NCBI GenBank assembly: GCA_016748015.1
Contig: JAAOMT010000760.1
Span: 568,310-632,309 of the forward strand
Direction of reading: 5' to 3'
DNA from: Geosiphon pyriformis
Taxonomy: Eukaryota > Glomeromycota > Glomeromycetes > Archaeosporales > Geosiphonaceae
Length of the DNA stretch: 64,000 nt
Position 1 is the stretch's first letter, and every line of letters starts with the position of its first letter. A program made the position numbers and the translations under genes. Positions 1-12,250 of this stretch are shown piece after piece. The notes under the pieces are model-generated. The model was not told where the DNA came from, did no database searches, and saw only the letters and a program-made list of their open reading frames with translations.

Positions 1-1042
1 AAAAATTCAAATTTTGTCAGATTTCAGCAAAAATCTATGAAAAACTTTGTACTTCGTGGGAACCATTTGCAATTTTTGGGATTTATTGGTAAAAATTAAA
101 AACAACAATCCGTCAAGTTTTGAGGTTTGAATTTTATCGTATTATACGGTTCAAAAATAGACATATTCGAGTTGAATTTCATGAATATTTGGCCGCATTT
201 CGTTTGAAGAGATTACTTTGAAACCATTCTTCCATTCATAAACACCATTTTTTTTCTTCTGAAACTTCATTTGCTTCAGGATGACTATTTTCGATTCCAC
301 ATCTTTGACTCTCCCATAGACCATCTCAATCTTCGAAACAGCTTCCTATTGCTTATAGTCAAACCAATAGTTTATGGATGGGACTGGAATTCCGATAGAA
401 AACCTTTCTTGTTTGAAAGAAACTGATATTAAAGGCTTTTGATAATTTCGAGAAAGTTCAAAGCTTTTGGAATTGAAAAAGTGGCAATATATAAAGCGCA
501 TATTTTTATTAAAAGCATGCGAAACCATAATTCAAAATTTAATCTTGATGGAATTGTGAACCTTTTTATCAATTTAAAATTTCCGCGATGAAATCCATTT
601 GCTATTTAGGTTTTGATGAAAGAGGCATCAAAATATTAGGTTCTTCAACACTATTTATATAATTCCCATTTTTAACTTGAATAATCGTTGTCAAGCTTTT
701 TATTTTGAAGATAAGAATATCTTCGAAGCATCCATTTTAGTGATTAAATAACTAAGCGATTTGAATTTGTCCTAGGTCTTTTTCCTTTTTAGCAACGTTT
801 TTATTCATTCACTTGATTTGTCATTCAAAAAGCTGTTATTCATTAAAATTGTGAAATCCTACACATCCTAATACGACCATTCATCGTTGCACTTGCATAA
901 TACATGCAAGTGGGTTTAAGGATTAAAAACCTCGATTTTTAAGTGAAACAATAAAGAATTGTTTAAAAGGAATTATTTTTTCAATAATTCTGTATCCAAA
1001 TTGTCAAGTCCTCATGTTTTTATGTTCATCAAAATAGTAATA
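1..1042. other. AT-rich spacer, no gene recognised
   Basis: No open frame here resembles a known family. The short minus-strand frame at 346-528 (60 aa) has no recognisable domain. The last 100 bases are presumably the promoter of the gene starting at 1043. Confidence 0.5.
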
Positions 1043-2080
1043 ATGAAATTTTTGTTAATTGCACTTATTATTATTATTAATGTTCTGACAATGGTGAAGG
1101 CTTCGTTAATCGATAGGTTTTTCAATGAAACTAATTCTACGTCTTCTTTTTCGTCGTCCTCGTCATCATCATCACCCACGAAAGAGACATGTGAACAAAT
1201 TTTCAATTTAATTGCTCCGAAAAATTGTTCTCAATGCCAGAATACAATCTATCAGGCCGAGTCTAACTCTTCCGGACTTGATGGATGCTCCACCTTTTTA
1301 AATATTCAAAGAAGCGTTGACCAGAATATTGAAACCTTTTTAGAGGACTCATGCACTAATAATCACTGTAATACCACTCTTGCTCAAGAATTATTAAAAC
1401 AGATTGATAAAGATTGTAGCTCAGAGTTGAAGGCCTACATCAATAGTATCGATAGTGAGAATTATGATATGGAGGATCCTAATGGTATTGTTGCTGGAAT
1501 TTGGGGTAGATTGTATATCTCTACGCCTGTCAAACAGAGTTTGTGTCAAAAGAATTTTAAGGGTGGTGAGTTCAATATAATTTAAGAAGCTTTGATGATA
1601 TTTTCTTGTGAGATTTAAAACAACATAAAATTTAAAGTTGAATTCTTTTAATTTACATTTTCTTCTCAAGGATACTGTGTACCAGACATTCAAGCTCAAA
1701 TCAATCAATCCTTAACGACCAATCAATCAGCTCTTAATGGTAGTATTGTTTACTCAATTACTCCACCAGATTCATCAGTTAGCTATTACACTTCACAAAA
1801 TCAAACGAGAGTTACCACAATGTTGCCAAAAAATATCCTTTGCAGTGAGTGTTATACCAAAATCTCCCAATCTTGGATTGATTATATAAATAAGAACCCT
1901 CCAGAGAATGGTATCATGAACAAACAAATTGAGTTAGCTATTCAACCGGTCAAAGGGAATTTGACTGCGCTATGTAACATTCAGAGTTCAAATGGATTCA
2001 GAAAAATTGATTTAACTTTTATTAATCAAGCTTTTATTGGTTTGATATCATTTATTATTTTTTCTACTTTTGCTTGTTAA
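1043..2080 (+). CDS. Secreted cysteine-rich protein, probable GPI anchor (copy 1)
   Basis: Two exons, 1043-1565 and 1671-2080, joined at GTGAGT...CTCAAG, give 310 aa. The ATG at 1043 is chosen because it opens a signal peptide (MKFLLIALIIIINVLTMVKA); the frame is open upstream only from a non-ATG codon. A serine run follows at about residues 30-45. The ectodomain carries spaced cysteines (NCSQC, DSCTNNHC, GYCVPD, LCSECY) and NxS/T sites. The protein ends in a hydrophobic tail (FIGLISFIIFSTFAC) typical of a GPI-attachment signal. It is paralogous to the gene at 59762-61087, with the same intron position next to a YCV motif. The layout resembles a fungal cysteine-rich surface-protein family (possibly the one called DUF7729; from memory, unverified). 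A role at the cell wall or host interface is inference. Confidence 0.8.
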
Positions 2081-4752
2081 TTTTATAAAAATCTTTTTAA
2101 GAATTTGATAAAGTATGTATTTAAAAAATTACTTTTCAATATGATGTAAAATTTGAAAGTTACGACTGGGAGCGATTTAAATATTTTTCTTTGTTTCTTT
2201 TTTTAATTTTATTGAATAATTGTAGTTTATTAGATCAATAATAGAATTCGAATTTTGGACTCTTAAAAAATTGAAATTTATCATTATTGAAAATAAGAAT
2301 TATTTTGATTTACAAAAAAAATTTCTTTTTCAATTAAGTTTCACTCGTCAGGAAATTTCCATTATTGTAAAGTAAATGATGGGGTAACATGACTAATATC
2401 ATCAATACTACTGGAATTGGAACGTAAATAATTCTCTCAATTTTGCAAATCATCATTACAATGTTTTTTTCTCGATAAAATATAATTCGTATATGCAAGA
2501 AACCATCTGATTTTGTAATAAAAAAACTATTTATGTTGCGCATTGAGAGTTAGAAATAAATTTTCTATGAATAAAAATTGATTCTTAACAGCCAACAAAC
2601 ATAAAAATGTATCATTTCCGATATTGAATTCTGGTGCAAACAAGGATGAGAAGAAAACCTTGATGCTCAAAAAAAAGTAAAATAACTGAAATTTTGAGTG
2701 ATTTATAAAATTTAAAAATCAAACGATATTTAATAGAGCATCTGATTTACAGGAAAAATTTTCTTTTTAACATCTTTTTAATAATTAATTTTGACCCTTT
2801 AAAATATCTAGCAGTAATCTTTTTATGATTCGATTAAAACATTTTTGTTTATAATTCAAATATTTCCTTTTTTTTTGAGAATAATCCATAAATTTTCAAT
2901 TATATTTAGATTAAAAATTGACAAATCAATTAATTATGCGAATATTTTAAAATTCTAAAATTGACACATAATTCTTTGGAATATGAATTCAATCATCATT
3001 TTGTTAAATGTTATTTATAAAAGCAATATTTAAATTAGGAAATAAATAAGATTTAAAAATTTTAAAATAATTTTTGTCTTATAAATGAAAAAATATTCAA
3101 TTATTTTTTTTAATAAAATAAAATTTATTATTATTTTTATTATTGAACAATTTAAATAAAAATTTTTATGATTGTATATTTTAATTGAATATTATTGTAA
3201 ATTTAAAAAATGGTTTTATTTAAAAAAATTGTGTAAAACCAATTGTTTTGAATATAACTAAATACCTTAAATTTAGTACATGTTTTGTAACCATAAAAAC
3301 TATTATGGCAATATTATTAAAATTTATTTAAAAAATTAAAATAATAACATTTTTTAAGTACTAAAATAAAAAAAATATTCAAATAATTTTTACTATAAAT
3401 GTGTAATTTGTTTAAAAGGTTCAAAAATTTTATATTTGAAATAAGTATAAACACAATAATTTTTTAAAATTAATTTCTCTTTAATAAAATCTATTAATCT
3501 CAAATTTAATAAATTATCAACTTTTTTAAAATTAGTATATGAAAATTAAATTCTAGATCTAAATCAAATTTTTGTTGAAAACTTCTGTTTCTTAAGTGAT
3601 TGCAGAATAAAAAAAAATATTAAGCCTTGAAAACTGTTTGAGAAATAGATTGGTAAGAAAAAAGTCTTTAAAAATGAATTTTTAAGCAAAAATTATATGA
3701 TTATAATTAAAGAATTTTGTTATAAAAAAACTAAAACAATTTAAACATCAACTAATATATAAAATAAATATATAACATATAATTATCTTTAAAAAAATTT
3801 ATATCTTTTGAAAAAACTAAAAAAAACATTAACAACAATATTAAAAAAGGTAAAATAACAATTATCAAGAATGAGCAAGAAATCCAAAATATATATTTTT
3901 GAGTTTATGTACTGTAAACTTTGAATAATAAGTTATAAAAATTACTTCAACAGATTATTATTTCATATCTTCTTTATAATCGAAATTGAATTTAAAAAAA
4001 AAAATTGTAAATACAATTATTTATAATAAGCCAAAATAGACAATATTGTACTTATATTCAATTTAAGGATTAATCAAATTGACATAAATTGATGCAATTA
4101 CAGTATTTTTTGTGTTAATTACGAAAATTCTCCTGATCAAATTCCGAGAGAAAAAACATTTTTACTTAGAATGGCTTTTTTATAAAAATAATAAATAGTG
4201 AATTTCATATTAAAATTTAAAAAAACACTTTCAGAAATTTACAAAATAATAGAAAAGAGTTGATGATTTCAATAGAATAACAATTTTAAGCACATAAGCT
4301 GTCTTGTTTGATCATTTCTTAATAGTTTTCATATTATGAACTAGCCATCAAATAGCCTGAAATTTAATCTCATTTAGTTCAAACAAATATAGAAAAAAAT
4401 GCTAAGGAATTGTAAGGATTTAAACTAGTTATAGTAAATAATGGTTAAAGAATATTACTATTTTATTAATAAAACTAATAACAATGACAATAGTCGAAAT
4501 AACTAAGTTGCATGAAATTTGAATTTGCATTACGAAAAAAATGGGTTTCAAATTAATGTAATGAAATAATGCTTTATTAAAACTTATATTTAGCCCTAAG
4601 ATGTAAAAATAATAATATTCAGCGTTTCTTTTTCTTAACTATCCGAGAATTATGTTCCAAGTTTCCAAAATAATATGAAATAACAATATCTCATTCAGCC
4701 ACCTTACCTTTCACAAAAAATAAAATATTTTATAGCTATCCCTATGATAATC
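2081..4752. other. Long AT-rich spacer
   Basis: About 2.7 kb of A/T runs and short homopolymers, with stops in all frames. The minus-strand frame at 2334-2543 (69 aa) has no family resemblance. No RNA gene or transposon relic was recognised. Confidence 0.5.
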
Positions 4753-5312
4753 TTACATGGGCAATTGGGGATATTTGCCACCGCGTTCAATATATCCCCC
4801 ACAGATTCACTTTGACTGTTTGAGACAGTAATAATTTGACGCTTAATAATATCATTACGTTCGGCTGCACGAACAAAAATGTAGGCTGAATTAAATGAAT
4901 TTGTTTTAGTGACATTTTGTGCGAAGCGAGATAAAAGAAAATATCAATTTTTCTCATTACCAAGATCCTCAAAGTGAACTAATCTGCAATGAGTATTCTG
5001 GTAGCGGTGACTGGAAGTTTGCAAAAAAAAGTTACGGTTTTTTTTTAATTAGCCGTACCATCGATCAGGAAGTCAACTTTTTCCGCGGTTGGTTGCCAAG
5101 TTTCAGATTTCCAGATGTCCCTATAAACGGGAATGACTTAAACTGGTATTCAAGTTTCAAGAAATTAATCATAAAGGCACCTTTCATTTGCCACGCCAAG
5201 AACAGGATTTTTTTAAACCCACTTCCATTATTGGACAATTCCCGGCCTTTTACTTCATTACGAACTAACCCATAAGTTTCATGACCGGCATTGGCTAAAC
5301 CCAGTACGACAC
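4753..5312 (-). pseudogene. Fossil NAD-dependent epimerase/dehydratase
   Basis: Reading the minus strand from 5312 downward gives, in broken frames, pieces of the intact epimerase at 21152-22405. First comes a Rossmann segment GLANAGHETYGLVR (functional copy: ELARAGYQVYGLSR). Next, after a frame change, comes WQPTAEKVDFLIDGTAN (functional: WSTIAEKVDVVIDTTVN). The third piece is SNSQSESVGDILNAVA (functional: NNQSESVSDCLEAVA). About 130 bp between the first two pieces looks like a retained intron at the place where the functional gene has one, so this was a DNA-level duplication, not a retrocopy. The middle of the gene is deleted. The 5' end stops before the GxxGxxG motif, exactly where the dispersed repeat 5311-5490 begins. 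Confidence 0.8.
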
Positions 5313-5490
5313 TATGAGTTATCAGTTATACGAATCGAATAATTTATAACCTTGTAACTAAAACTACTCACTGGCTCATTTATCTGAACGTTAATGGTGT
5401 TGATAGTTGTTATTTGTGAAAAAAACAAACAAAAAGAAGACTTTAAAAAATACTATTTGGTACCTGTTGAAAATTTTTTTAAATAATAAA
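5311..5490 (+). repeat. Dispersed repeat, copy 1
   Basis: About 180 bp that reappears inverted at 61210-61382. Shared landmarks are CACTATGAG(C/T)TATCAGTTA, AAACTACTCACTGGCTCATT, GAACGTTAATGGTGTTG and AATACTATTTGGTACCTG. Small indels separate the copies. No coding potential or clear termini were seen, so its class is unknown (a MITE or a fragment of a larger element are both possible). Confidence 0.8.
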
Positions 5491-6743
5491 TTTTTAACAA
5501 TTAGTATTTGGGATGTTTCAAAGAAAGTGTCCTTATCTTCTCACTTTCTTAATATTCTAAAAGCGGGGATCTGAAATCGCAAGATACTGTATTTCCAATC
5601 AGTGGATCACAAGCCCAAATATGCTGACCAGACCTTAAAAATTGGTTAGATAAAAATTTATAATCAGTCATATCATTTCAAAAACCCGCTGAATTCGATC
5701 ATGAAGAGTTGTTCCTAGAATTTAAAAGCCTTTCTAAAGTACCCTATAAAATAAATTATTGGCAGTAAGACGCAAATTAATGGAAAAATTAAAGTCTTTT
5801 CTCAAATTCAATTAATTGTGCATTACTTGGATGGTGGCATGTGTATTAAAAAAATTCTAAATGTGTGTTGATATTTTTGACTCCCTGATCAGTTAATTAA
5901 GTTGTTAAAAGCAGATTAATTATTTTTTTGAAGAAGGCCTTCAATAAAAAGACCAAGGCCCTCTACAAATTCGATTATAATTTGGCTACATGATGATATA
6001 TTGTGGCTCATTTAAAACTCGGGAACCTTTATTATTAATTAAAAAGACATTATATGCGTCAATCGAAAAGAAAAGTGAACATATAATTGGGAATAGATTG
6101 TATTCCAAATTTAATTGACTGGAATCGCAATATATATCATGTCAATTTTATATATTTCATGATGATTGTAGCAGCTTTAAAGCTGGCCTTTATCCAGTTT
6201 AAATCCTAATTAGCGCTTTTTGATTTCATAGCTTAAATTTTGAATTAAAAAAGGTTCATTACTTCTGTGGTTTAATAAAATCAGATAGCTTGGTATGCTC
6301 CAAATGGCTCATTTGACATAAGCTACTTTAATATACAAACTATATGCATATTTATAATACCAAGACTTCTTTCCCAGAGTACCTACTCAAATTAGGAGGC
6401 CTTTCTTCAAATGAAAATTAAGATAAAATTTTACATTTGGTGAGCATATTTACAATCATAGTCAAAATATTCGATGAGCCACTTTTAAACTGGTAATTTT
6501 CCCAGAATAAAAAATGAGGTGTAGTTTTTTCTCTGTTATTTATAAATGGAATCACATGGAAAGAATGCATTTGAAACATTAACTTTAATAATTTTGGCAT
6601 AGAACTTAATCCTGTAGTCTTTTTACTACAAAACTTATTTCAACCATAATTTTTAAGATTATATTACCATAAAGGATTTACATGAAAAACTAGTATTCCT
6701 GAAATTAAATGAAAATCTGAAAAAGGTAATTAGTAGGTTTAAT
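5491..6743. other. Spacer with possible degraded coding sequence
   Basis: No intact gene. The 5560-6110 stretch is slightly less AT-rich and reads on the plus strand as open snippets broken by stops, suggesting an old relic, but no family could be named. The minus frame at 6418-6600 is not recognisable. The last part is the 3' flank of the BTB gene. Confidence 0.35.
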
Positions 6744-7905
6744 TTAATCGTAATAAATTCGGTTTCCACAATCTGCTTCCCAGCCGATGTCATTTAAAAT
6801 TTGGGATTCGCCTGGTTCTACCGATCTGCTATCTTCTGCAATTAGGGATTCTCTTAGCTTGTCGGCTCTTTTGCTTCCTCTACTGCAATTAAAAAGTAAT
6901 GCGGGATCCATTTCAGTCAGATAAAACTTTTTTAGATCTTTCCTTAATTCTTTTCTTAAAATTTGTTTGTACGGCATGACTTTGTAAAAGTAATCAACCG
7001 ACGAAATCTCATAAAACCGAATCAATGCCAAAAACGGATCAATTTTTTTTTGAAGACTTTCGAACTCCTTGTTTGACCATCGAGAAAATTCTTTGGAGAG
7101 CGAAACATCCTGTGCACAACCCCAGCGAATTGCTTCCTCCCAAATCTCGATTTCGCACATTTCCAGATCATCATGTCCTAACAATCTGACTAAAGCATCG
7201 ATATTTTCTGAATTGAGAAAAGAGGTTGAACTTAAAAAAAGCTTTGGTTGTTTTAATAAAGTGGTTTTCAATCTTGAGGCCAAGATTTGGAAATTTTGTG
7301 AATTATAAATTCGGCAATAGTGATCGTAAACTTTAGTCGATATTTTGTCATCAAATGTGTTGTAAATTCTGTCGTAATTGTCTAGAATATGAGTTCGAAT
7401 CGATTCTGCCAAGTTGGTCATTAAGAGTTCGTCTGCAGCCAAGTACATTTCAAAAAGGTCTGAATCACCGCCAGAGTTCTCGATTTTTAGTTGACCCGAA
7501 TATATGTAACTATTTTTCAAAGTACAAATATTGTAAGTTTTATCTGATCGATTTATAACTCGACTTTCTATCAGCAAGGCTAACTCACCTCAAGATTAAA
7601 GCGAACACTGATGGTTCAATGTTAGGCTTCTCAAAAGTGACTCTCCCAGATGAATCTTTTTTGGACCAGTTAGTAGATAGAGCAGTTTTAAAATAATTAC
7701 ATCTTGCTTTTAGTATCAGCGTGTGTACTTTGAACGACTTGGACATAGCTTGGCTTCCGACTCTAATAATCATGTCGTGATCATCACTAGTTTCTAAAAG
7801 TTTTGAAAAGTTTGGCGCATAAGAACAATCGATAGTCTCGAATGATAGTGCTGAATGATTACTTTGAGCTCTTCTAATGTTCATATTAGCAATGTTAATA
7901 TTCAT
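6744..7905 (-). CDS. BTB/POZ-BACK domain protein
   Basis: Two exons, 7905-7589 and 7509-6744, around a 79-nt GTGAGT...AAATAG intron, give 360 aa. Residues about 28-125 form a BTB/POZ fold with the features of the large fungal BTB family: FSKLLETSDDHDMIIRVG, then SFKVHTLILKARCNYFKTAL, then the YIYSGQL strand directly after the intron. Residues about 140-240 fit a BACK helical domain (LFEMYLAADELLMTNL, then a segment ending in EIWEEAIRWGCAQ). There is no Kelch or TLDc domain after BACK; the C-terminus is short and polar (RGSKRADKLRES). Such proteins usually act as substrate adaptors for Cullin-3 ubiquitin ligases. That is family knowledge, and no Cul3 contact is demonstrated here. The ATG at 7905 is followed closely by another Met, so the exact start is slightly uncertain. 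Confidence 0.88.
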
Positions 7906-8620
7906 TAAACGTTTTATTTAAGAATAAGAACTACAGTCTATTATATCTCAACGAACAGATTTTATAATAGGAAATTCGATTACCATTTCTTTCTATAATT
8001 AGTTCACAATCAATCATTTACTATGCTTAATTGTTATCAAACGGGAAAATTGTCATATTTAATTATGATTTATAAGAATTTGCAATGACAAAGCTCTTCA
8101 ATTTTTTTTTAGCCTAGAAATTCAAGAAAGATTGATAAAATTTTAGTATTATTCATATCATTCCACAAATGTCTTTCCTTTATATCATAAAATTTCTTGA
8201 GGGTATGATTTGATTTGGATCAAAATATTTTTGAACAATTTGAACAATGGTTTCTTCTCTACCATAAAAACATTCGATAAATGAACTCCTAATTTGTAAA
8301 TAATATTAGGATAGTTGATATTGGTATTGATATTAAGGAAATATAAACTTTAAACCTTAAAGACATACTTTAAATTAATAATCTTTTTATGCGCTGAAAA
8401 AAGTGTCAATTTGTCTAAACTGAGGTACCTTTACAATTTAAAACCAATCATTTTTCAAAAATAGGTTCAAATTTCAAGATATACTTTAGGGTTATTGAAT
8501 TTTTGAATATGAGAAATAGCAAATTCAAAAAGACTTGTTCAAAGAGGATTTTTTTATTTGTCAAGATATCTTAAAATTTTATGACAATCAACCAATCTAA
8601 GTTCTATTGGTTTAACATTT
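7906..8620. other. Spacer upstream of the BTB gene
   Basis: AT-rich, with no recognisable gene. It holds the promoter region of the minus-strand BTB gene at its left and runs into the long repeat at 8621. Confidence 0.5.
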
Positions 8621-10191
8621 TTGATTTCAAGAAAAAAATCTGATATTTACAAACAGATTCTAAAAGTTTATTCCCAATAACAGACTTTTCAATATAAATT
8701 TATTTCAATATTATTTAGGTTGGTTCAATTTGATATTATATATTAGCTACTTGTAATTAGTCATATTAATCATTTTAAAAAGTCTTATTCATTTGTTCAT
8801 TTGATTCTTAATTCATTTTAATTTTTATATTTTTTATCTTATTAACCCAATATAGATATGTGAATTTTTATCGTTTTTAATTTCATATTTAGAGCTTTTT
8901 TTATTAAGATATATAATAAATAAATTTTTTTAATACTTTTATTATTAAAATATATGAATATTTAATTTGAATATGAGAATTCTTTAAATTACATACTATT
9001 TTATTATTATTTGCCAATTTTGGAGTTTTAACAAATAAATATGGTTTTGTTTTTTCAAAATGGATATTTATATTATTTATTATTGAGATGAATTTATTTC
9101 AAAAGTCAAAAATTATTTAATATAAGAAATAATGAAGGGTTTAAAATGTTTCTCATAATATGTTAATATAAATTTAATTATCAATATTTTTTTATTTTGA
9201 GAACCTAATTAACATAAATATATCTATGAATTTTAAGTTTCTTTGAAATATATTTGCATTAAATTTTATTTTTTTAATATCAAAGAAATAAATAACGAAA
9301 AAAAATTTGCTTATAATTAAAATTAAAAATGTTAAATATGTAATACTATTTATAATGAAGAAAGAGCAAATGAAAAAATTAGAGAGGGTACTCGGAAAAC
9401 GTGCGTTCAATTTTCTATCAGTGGATTGAGTCTATACTTAAAAAAGACACATTTTATGTATATGCCTTTTTGCTGTAGTTTATTATACCCAAGCTATAAA
9501 TTTTTTTAATTAAAAAAGGCATCATGGTCTCTCTCTGCGAAAAAAGATTGCTATCACAGCTTAATTAGGAAGCCTGTTTCCCCAATTAAAACATCTTGAT
9601 AGAAATGTACACAATTTATCAAGTGATAATTGACCGTGAAAATTCACAAAGAACTTTCCTCCAACGATGGTTAATATGCTTTTTAAAGTTCCTTGGTGGC
9701 AATAGAAAATCAAATTTTTAAAGTCGATTGAAAGTTTTTTTTGGAATAAAAATTTCTAGAAAGTTTGCGTCATCAATTTTAAGAACATTCTTACATTTAT
9801 TTGCACTAAGAGTAAATAAACTATTCCCAAAAGGTATGGCGTGAATAAATTAATTTATTTAGTCAATTGAATCTTTTGTTTTAGGTAATTTGCGTAAGAG
9901 GATAACAGGTTTAAAAATATAAGGAAAATAACTTTTAATGGACAATGAAATAGGTCATCTGTAGTACAAATTCGGTGAGTCAATGAAAAATGGATTTGGA
10001 AAAATTGGTTAAATCCCGAAATACCACTATTAAATCTCTGGCTGTGATTTGCGAAAATTATTAACTTGACGATTATATTTTGAATTTAAATGAATTTATT
10101 ATTATTAATAATATTATTATATTATTATTTTCTTATGCATTTCATTCAAAAATAATTTTAAATTCCTTTCGACTATTAATGAACCTAAATT
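8621..10191 (+). repeat. Long dispersed repeat, copy A (1,571 bp, ends at gap)
   Basis: Matches copy B from 10212 to 11782 (offset 1,591) and the reverse complement of 62430-64000; I saw no mismatch over the 1,571 bp at the places compared. It is cut by the N gap at 10191. It contains a 72-aa hydrophobic minus-strand frame (9192-9410) that is merely carried in each copy and has no recognised domain. No transposase, reverse transcriptase or clear terminal repeats were found, so the class is unknown. The left edge at 8621 is the same base at which copies B and C start. Confidence 0.9.
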
Positions 10192-10211
10192 NNNNNNNNN
10201 NNNNNNNNNNN
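10192..10211. other. Assembly gap (20 N)
   Basis: Twenty N characters lie exactly between two copies of the same 1,571-bp repeat. The true distance is unknown, and the two flanking contig ends may in fact overlap. Confidence 0.99.
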
Positions 10212-12250
10212 TTGATTTCAAGAAAAAAATCTGATATTTACAAACAGATTCTAAAAGTTTATTCCCAATAACAGACTTTTCAATATAAATTTATTTCAAT
10301 ATTATTTAGGTTGGTTCAATTTGATATTATATATTAGCTACTTGTAATTAGTCATATTAATCATTTTAAAAAGTCTTATTCATTTGTTCATTTGATTCTT
10401 AATTCATTTTAATTTTTATATTTTTTATCTTATTAACCCAATATAGATATGTGAATTTTTATCGTTTTTAATTTCATATTTAGAGCTTTTTTTATTAAGA
10501 TATATAATAAATAAATTTTTTTAATACTTTTATTATTAAAATATATGAATATTTAATTTGAATATGAGAATTCTTTAAATTACATACTATTTTATTATTA
10601 TTTGCCAATTTTGGAGTTTTAACAAATAAATATGGTTTTGTTTTTTCAAAATGGATATTTATATTATTTATTATTGAGATGAATTTATTTCAAAAGTCAA
10701 AAATTATTTAATATAAGAAATAATGAAGGGTTTAAAATGTTTCTCATAATATGTTAATATAAATTTAATTATCAATATTTTTTTATTTTGAGAACCTAAT
10801 TAACATAAATATATCTATGAATTTTAAGTTTCTTTGAAATATATTTGCATTAAATTTTATTTTTTTAATATCAAAGAAATAAATAACGAAAAAAAATTTG
10901 CTTATAATTAAAATTAAAAATGTTAAATATGTAATACTATTTATAATGAAGAAAGAGCAAATGAAAAAATTAGAGAGGGTACTCGGAAAACGTGCGTTCA
11001 ATTTTCTATCAGTGGATTGAGTCTATACTTAAAAAAGACACATTTTATGTATATGCCTTTTTGCTGTAGTTTATTATACCCAAGCTATAAATTTTTTTAA
11101 TTAAAAAAGGCATCATGGTCTCTCTCTGCGAAAAAAGATTGCTATCACAGCTTAATTAGGAAGCCTGTTTCCCCAATTAAAACATCTTGATAGAAATGTA
11201 CACAATTTATCAAGTGATAATTGACCGTGAAAATTCACAAAGAACTTTCCTCCAACGATGGTTAATATGCTTTTTAAAGTTCCTTGGTGGCAATAGAAAA
11301 TCAAATTTTTAAAGTCGATTGAAAGTTTTTTTTGGAATAAAAATTTCTAGAAAGTTTGCGTCATCAATTTTAAGAACATTCTTACATTTATTTGCACTAA
11401 GAGTAAATAAACTATTCCCAAAAGGTATGGCGTGAATAAATTAATTTATTTAGTCAATTGAATCTTTTGTTTTAGGTAATTTGCGTAAGAGGATAACAGG
11501 TTTAAAAATATAAGGAAAATAACTTTTAATGGACAATGAAATAGGTCATCTGTAGTACAAATTCGGTGAGTCAATGAAAAATGGATTTGGAAAAATTGGT
11601 TAAATCCCGAAATACCACTATTAAATCTCTGGCTGTGATTTGCGAAAATTATTAACTTGACGATTATATTTTGAATTTAAATGAATTTATTATTATTAAT
11701 AATATTATTATATTATTATTTTCTTATGCATTTCATTCAAAAATAATTTTAAATTCCTTTCGACTATTAATGAACCTAAATTTTTAATTTTTTAATGTTT
11801 TTTAGGAATACCATGCATTAAATTCTGAGTTGTGGTTTCGCATAAGTGATAAAATTTTTTTGCAAAATTAACACATGGCGAAACCTGTTTCATTTTGTCA
11901 AATAAAGCATTGGATCATTTTATTTTTGGGAGCCTGAATTGCCTGCAATACTGGAACGTGCTAAATAAATAAACAAACAAACTGGAGGTATCAAGTTTTA
12001 GTCGAATTCGAACTTTGTTTAAAAATGCTCGACCATTAGTTTCGCTCAACTTTTCGTAACAGCAAAACAAAATTTATGCGTTAAATAATATTGAATTTTT
12101 AGATAATTTGACACAATGAAGAATTTTTTACAATTAAAATTTAAATGATCGTAAGTATTGAAACTGCTTTCTATTATGGTTGGGAATATTGGGTATTTTT
12201 TAAGAATAGATCAGAGCCCAGCAAATAAATTGAAATTTACTATACTTTTA
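10212..12250 (+). repeat. Long dispersed repeat, copy B with diverged tail
   Basis: Begins at the first base after the gap. The first 1,571 bases equal copies A and C. From 11783 on it remains alignable to copy C (62429 down to about 61900) with scattered substitutions, and it lacks a segment of about 60 bp present in C between GTATCAAGTTTTAGT and AATGCTCGACCATTAG. Similarity stops after TATACTTTT near 12250. The full element is therefore at least 2.0 kb. Confidence 0.9.

Noticed and set aside
9192-9410. 72-aa frame present identically in all three long repeats
   Set aside because: Hydrophobic low-complexity translation of A/T-rich repeat DNA; its conservation is explained by the identity of the repeat block, and no domain or codon bias supports a gene.
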